From: Anaerolineales bacterium
GTDB lineage: Bacteria > Chloroflexota > Anaerolineae > Anaerolineales > E44-bin32
DNA: 64,000 nt
Assembly: GCA_029210945.1 (NCBI GenBank)
Contig: JARGGH010000013.1
Location: forward strand, 1 to 64,000
Reading direction: 5' to 3'
Under the pieces are notes generated by a model, which was not told the origin of the DNA, did no database searches, and saw only the letters and a program-made list of their open reading frames with translations. This document shows positions 63,258 to 64,000 of this stretch, piece by piece; the stretch's first letter is position 1, and every line of letters begins with the position of its first letter. The translations under genes were made by a program, and so were the position numbers.

Positions 63258-64000
63258 ATGAATGCTCTCCTGGTCTACCCCGAAATTCCTGATACCTTCT
63301 GGAGCTTTAAACACGCGCTTCGGTTTATTCGTAAGAAGGCCGCCTCCCCCCCTCTGGGATTGATCACCATTGCCGGCATGCTGCCTCCAGCATGGTCTAA
63401 ACGCCTGGTTGACCTGAACGTCACGAATCTTTCTGACGAGGATCTGAAATGGGCCGACATCGCGCTCATCAGCGCCATGACCGTCCAGAGGGAATCGACA
63501 AATCAGGTCATTCAGCAGTTTAACGAGGCAAATATTCGTATCGTCGCTGGAGGTCCGCTTTTCACGGTTGAACCCGACTCTTACGATGCCGTGGATCATC
63601 TTGTACTCAACGAAGCCGAGTTGACCCTACCTCCCTTCATCGAAGATCTCAATCACAACCAGGCGCGATCCATGTACACGTCGACTGTCTTCCCCGATCT
63701 TGGCGAGACACCTCTTCCCAGATGGGAGCTTCTCGACCTGGACCGGTACGCAACCATGAACGTCCAATTCTCTCGAGGATGTCCGTTCAACTGCGAGTTC
63801 TGCAATGTCACGTCCTTATTCGGACATCGGCCACGTACCAAATCGGCAGATCAGATGATCGTCGAACTGGACAGTCTTTACAGGCTGGGCTGGCGAGGTG
63901 GCGTCTTCTTTGTCGACGACAACTTTATTGGACATAAGCGGATATTAAAAGACGCTCTGCTTCCCGCCCTTATCGAATGGAGAAAGGACAAGCGAGGGCT
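63258..64000 (+). CDS. B12-binding radical SAM protein, DUF4070 type (runs off right edge)
   Basis: The 247 codons present begin MNALLVYPEIPDTFWSFKH. Residues 1-130 are a B12-binding-like domain (AASPPLGLITIAGMLP; IVAGGPLFT). The radical SAM domain follows with the cluster motif FSRGCPFNCEFCNVTSLFGH near residue 172 and GGVFFVDDNFIGHKR near 213. This pattern is typical of the DUF4070 group related to hopanoid methylases such as HpnP and HpnR, although many members have no known substrate. The C-terminal DUF4070 domain lies beyond the window. It is divergent from the opine dehydrogenase gene. Confidence 0.85.
   Translation, partial: MNALLVYPEIPDTFWSFKHALRFIRKKAASPPLGLITIAGMLPPAWSKRLVDLNVTNLSDEDLKWADIALISAMTVQRESTNQVIQQFNEANIRIVAGGPLFTVEPDSYDAVDHLVLNEAELTLPPFIEDLNHNQARSMYTSTVFPDLGETPLPRWELLDLDRYATMNVQFSRGCPFNCEFCNVTSLFGHRPRTKSADQMIVELDSLYRLGWRGGVFFVDDNFIGHKRILKDALLPALIEWRKDKRG

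Overview
The window looks like chromosomal DNA of a Chloroflexota bacterium, probably an Anaerolineae-type lineage. This is inferred from gene content (many MttB-family methyltransferases, a GAF-SpoIIE phosphatase, a LutB-LutC fusion, an MGDG-synthase-like glycosyltransferase, a DUF4070 radical SAM enzyme) and moderately high GC. No rRNA gene, complete tRNA or CRISPR array was seen. Gene ends were set by ribosome-binding sites and family lengths, and many of the longest open frames had to be shortened.

Region by region. (1) 1-4.1 kb is scarred: a transposase runs off the left edge next to a glpD 3' stump, then come a frameshifted membrane hydrolase, half a tRNA-Pro and a class II aldolase. 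(2) 4.3-18.7 kb is ordinary housekeeping and stress content: OsmC, HPr, a HAD phosphatase, lactate-oxidation genes lutA and lutBC, MscS, a GNAT-like protein, a GAF/SpoIIE phosphatase, a glycolipid glycosyltransferase, an isochorismatase-like hydrolase, a BON protein and a site-2 protease. (3) 18.8-41.0 kb is the main feature: six MttB/COG5598 methyltransferase paralogues, none interrupted by an amber codon. They sit with a racemase-like protein, a zinc alcohol dehydrogenase, a complete oligopeptide-type ABC importer, a CBS-ACT sensor, an orphan molybdenum hydroxylase subunit and a MetY-like PLP enzyme. No corrinoid protein, pterin methyltransferase or reactivase is present. I read this as an uptake and demethylation locus for methylated amines or betaines; substrates are unknown.

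(4) 41.2-49.2 kb holds a dual-specificity phosphatase, a diacylglycerol-kinase-like lipid kinase, ComB, two tandem AbrB-PIN toxin-antitoxin pairs (one decayed), a SWIM/TPR pair and a 41-residue zinc-ribbon protein. (5) 49.3-57.1 kb is a LacI-controlled carbohydrate operon: regulator, binding protein, two permeases, a GT4-like glycosyltransferase and a GH13_18 phosphorylase. It has a clear sigma70 promoter carrying two near-identical operators. Gene order resembles the E. coli ycj cluster, so glucosylglycerate or a related solute is a reasonable guess.

(6) 57.1-59.8 kb is a decayed stretch with a transposase tail and an AbiEi antitoxin whose partner is truncated. (7) 59.8-64 kb carries a translationally adjacent pair, an opine dehydrogenase and a B12-binding mutase-like protein, followed by a B12/radical SAM protein that runs off the right edge.
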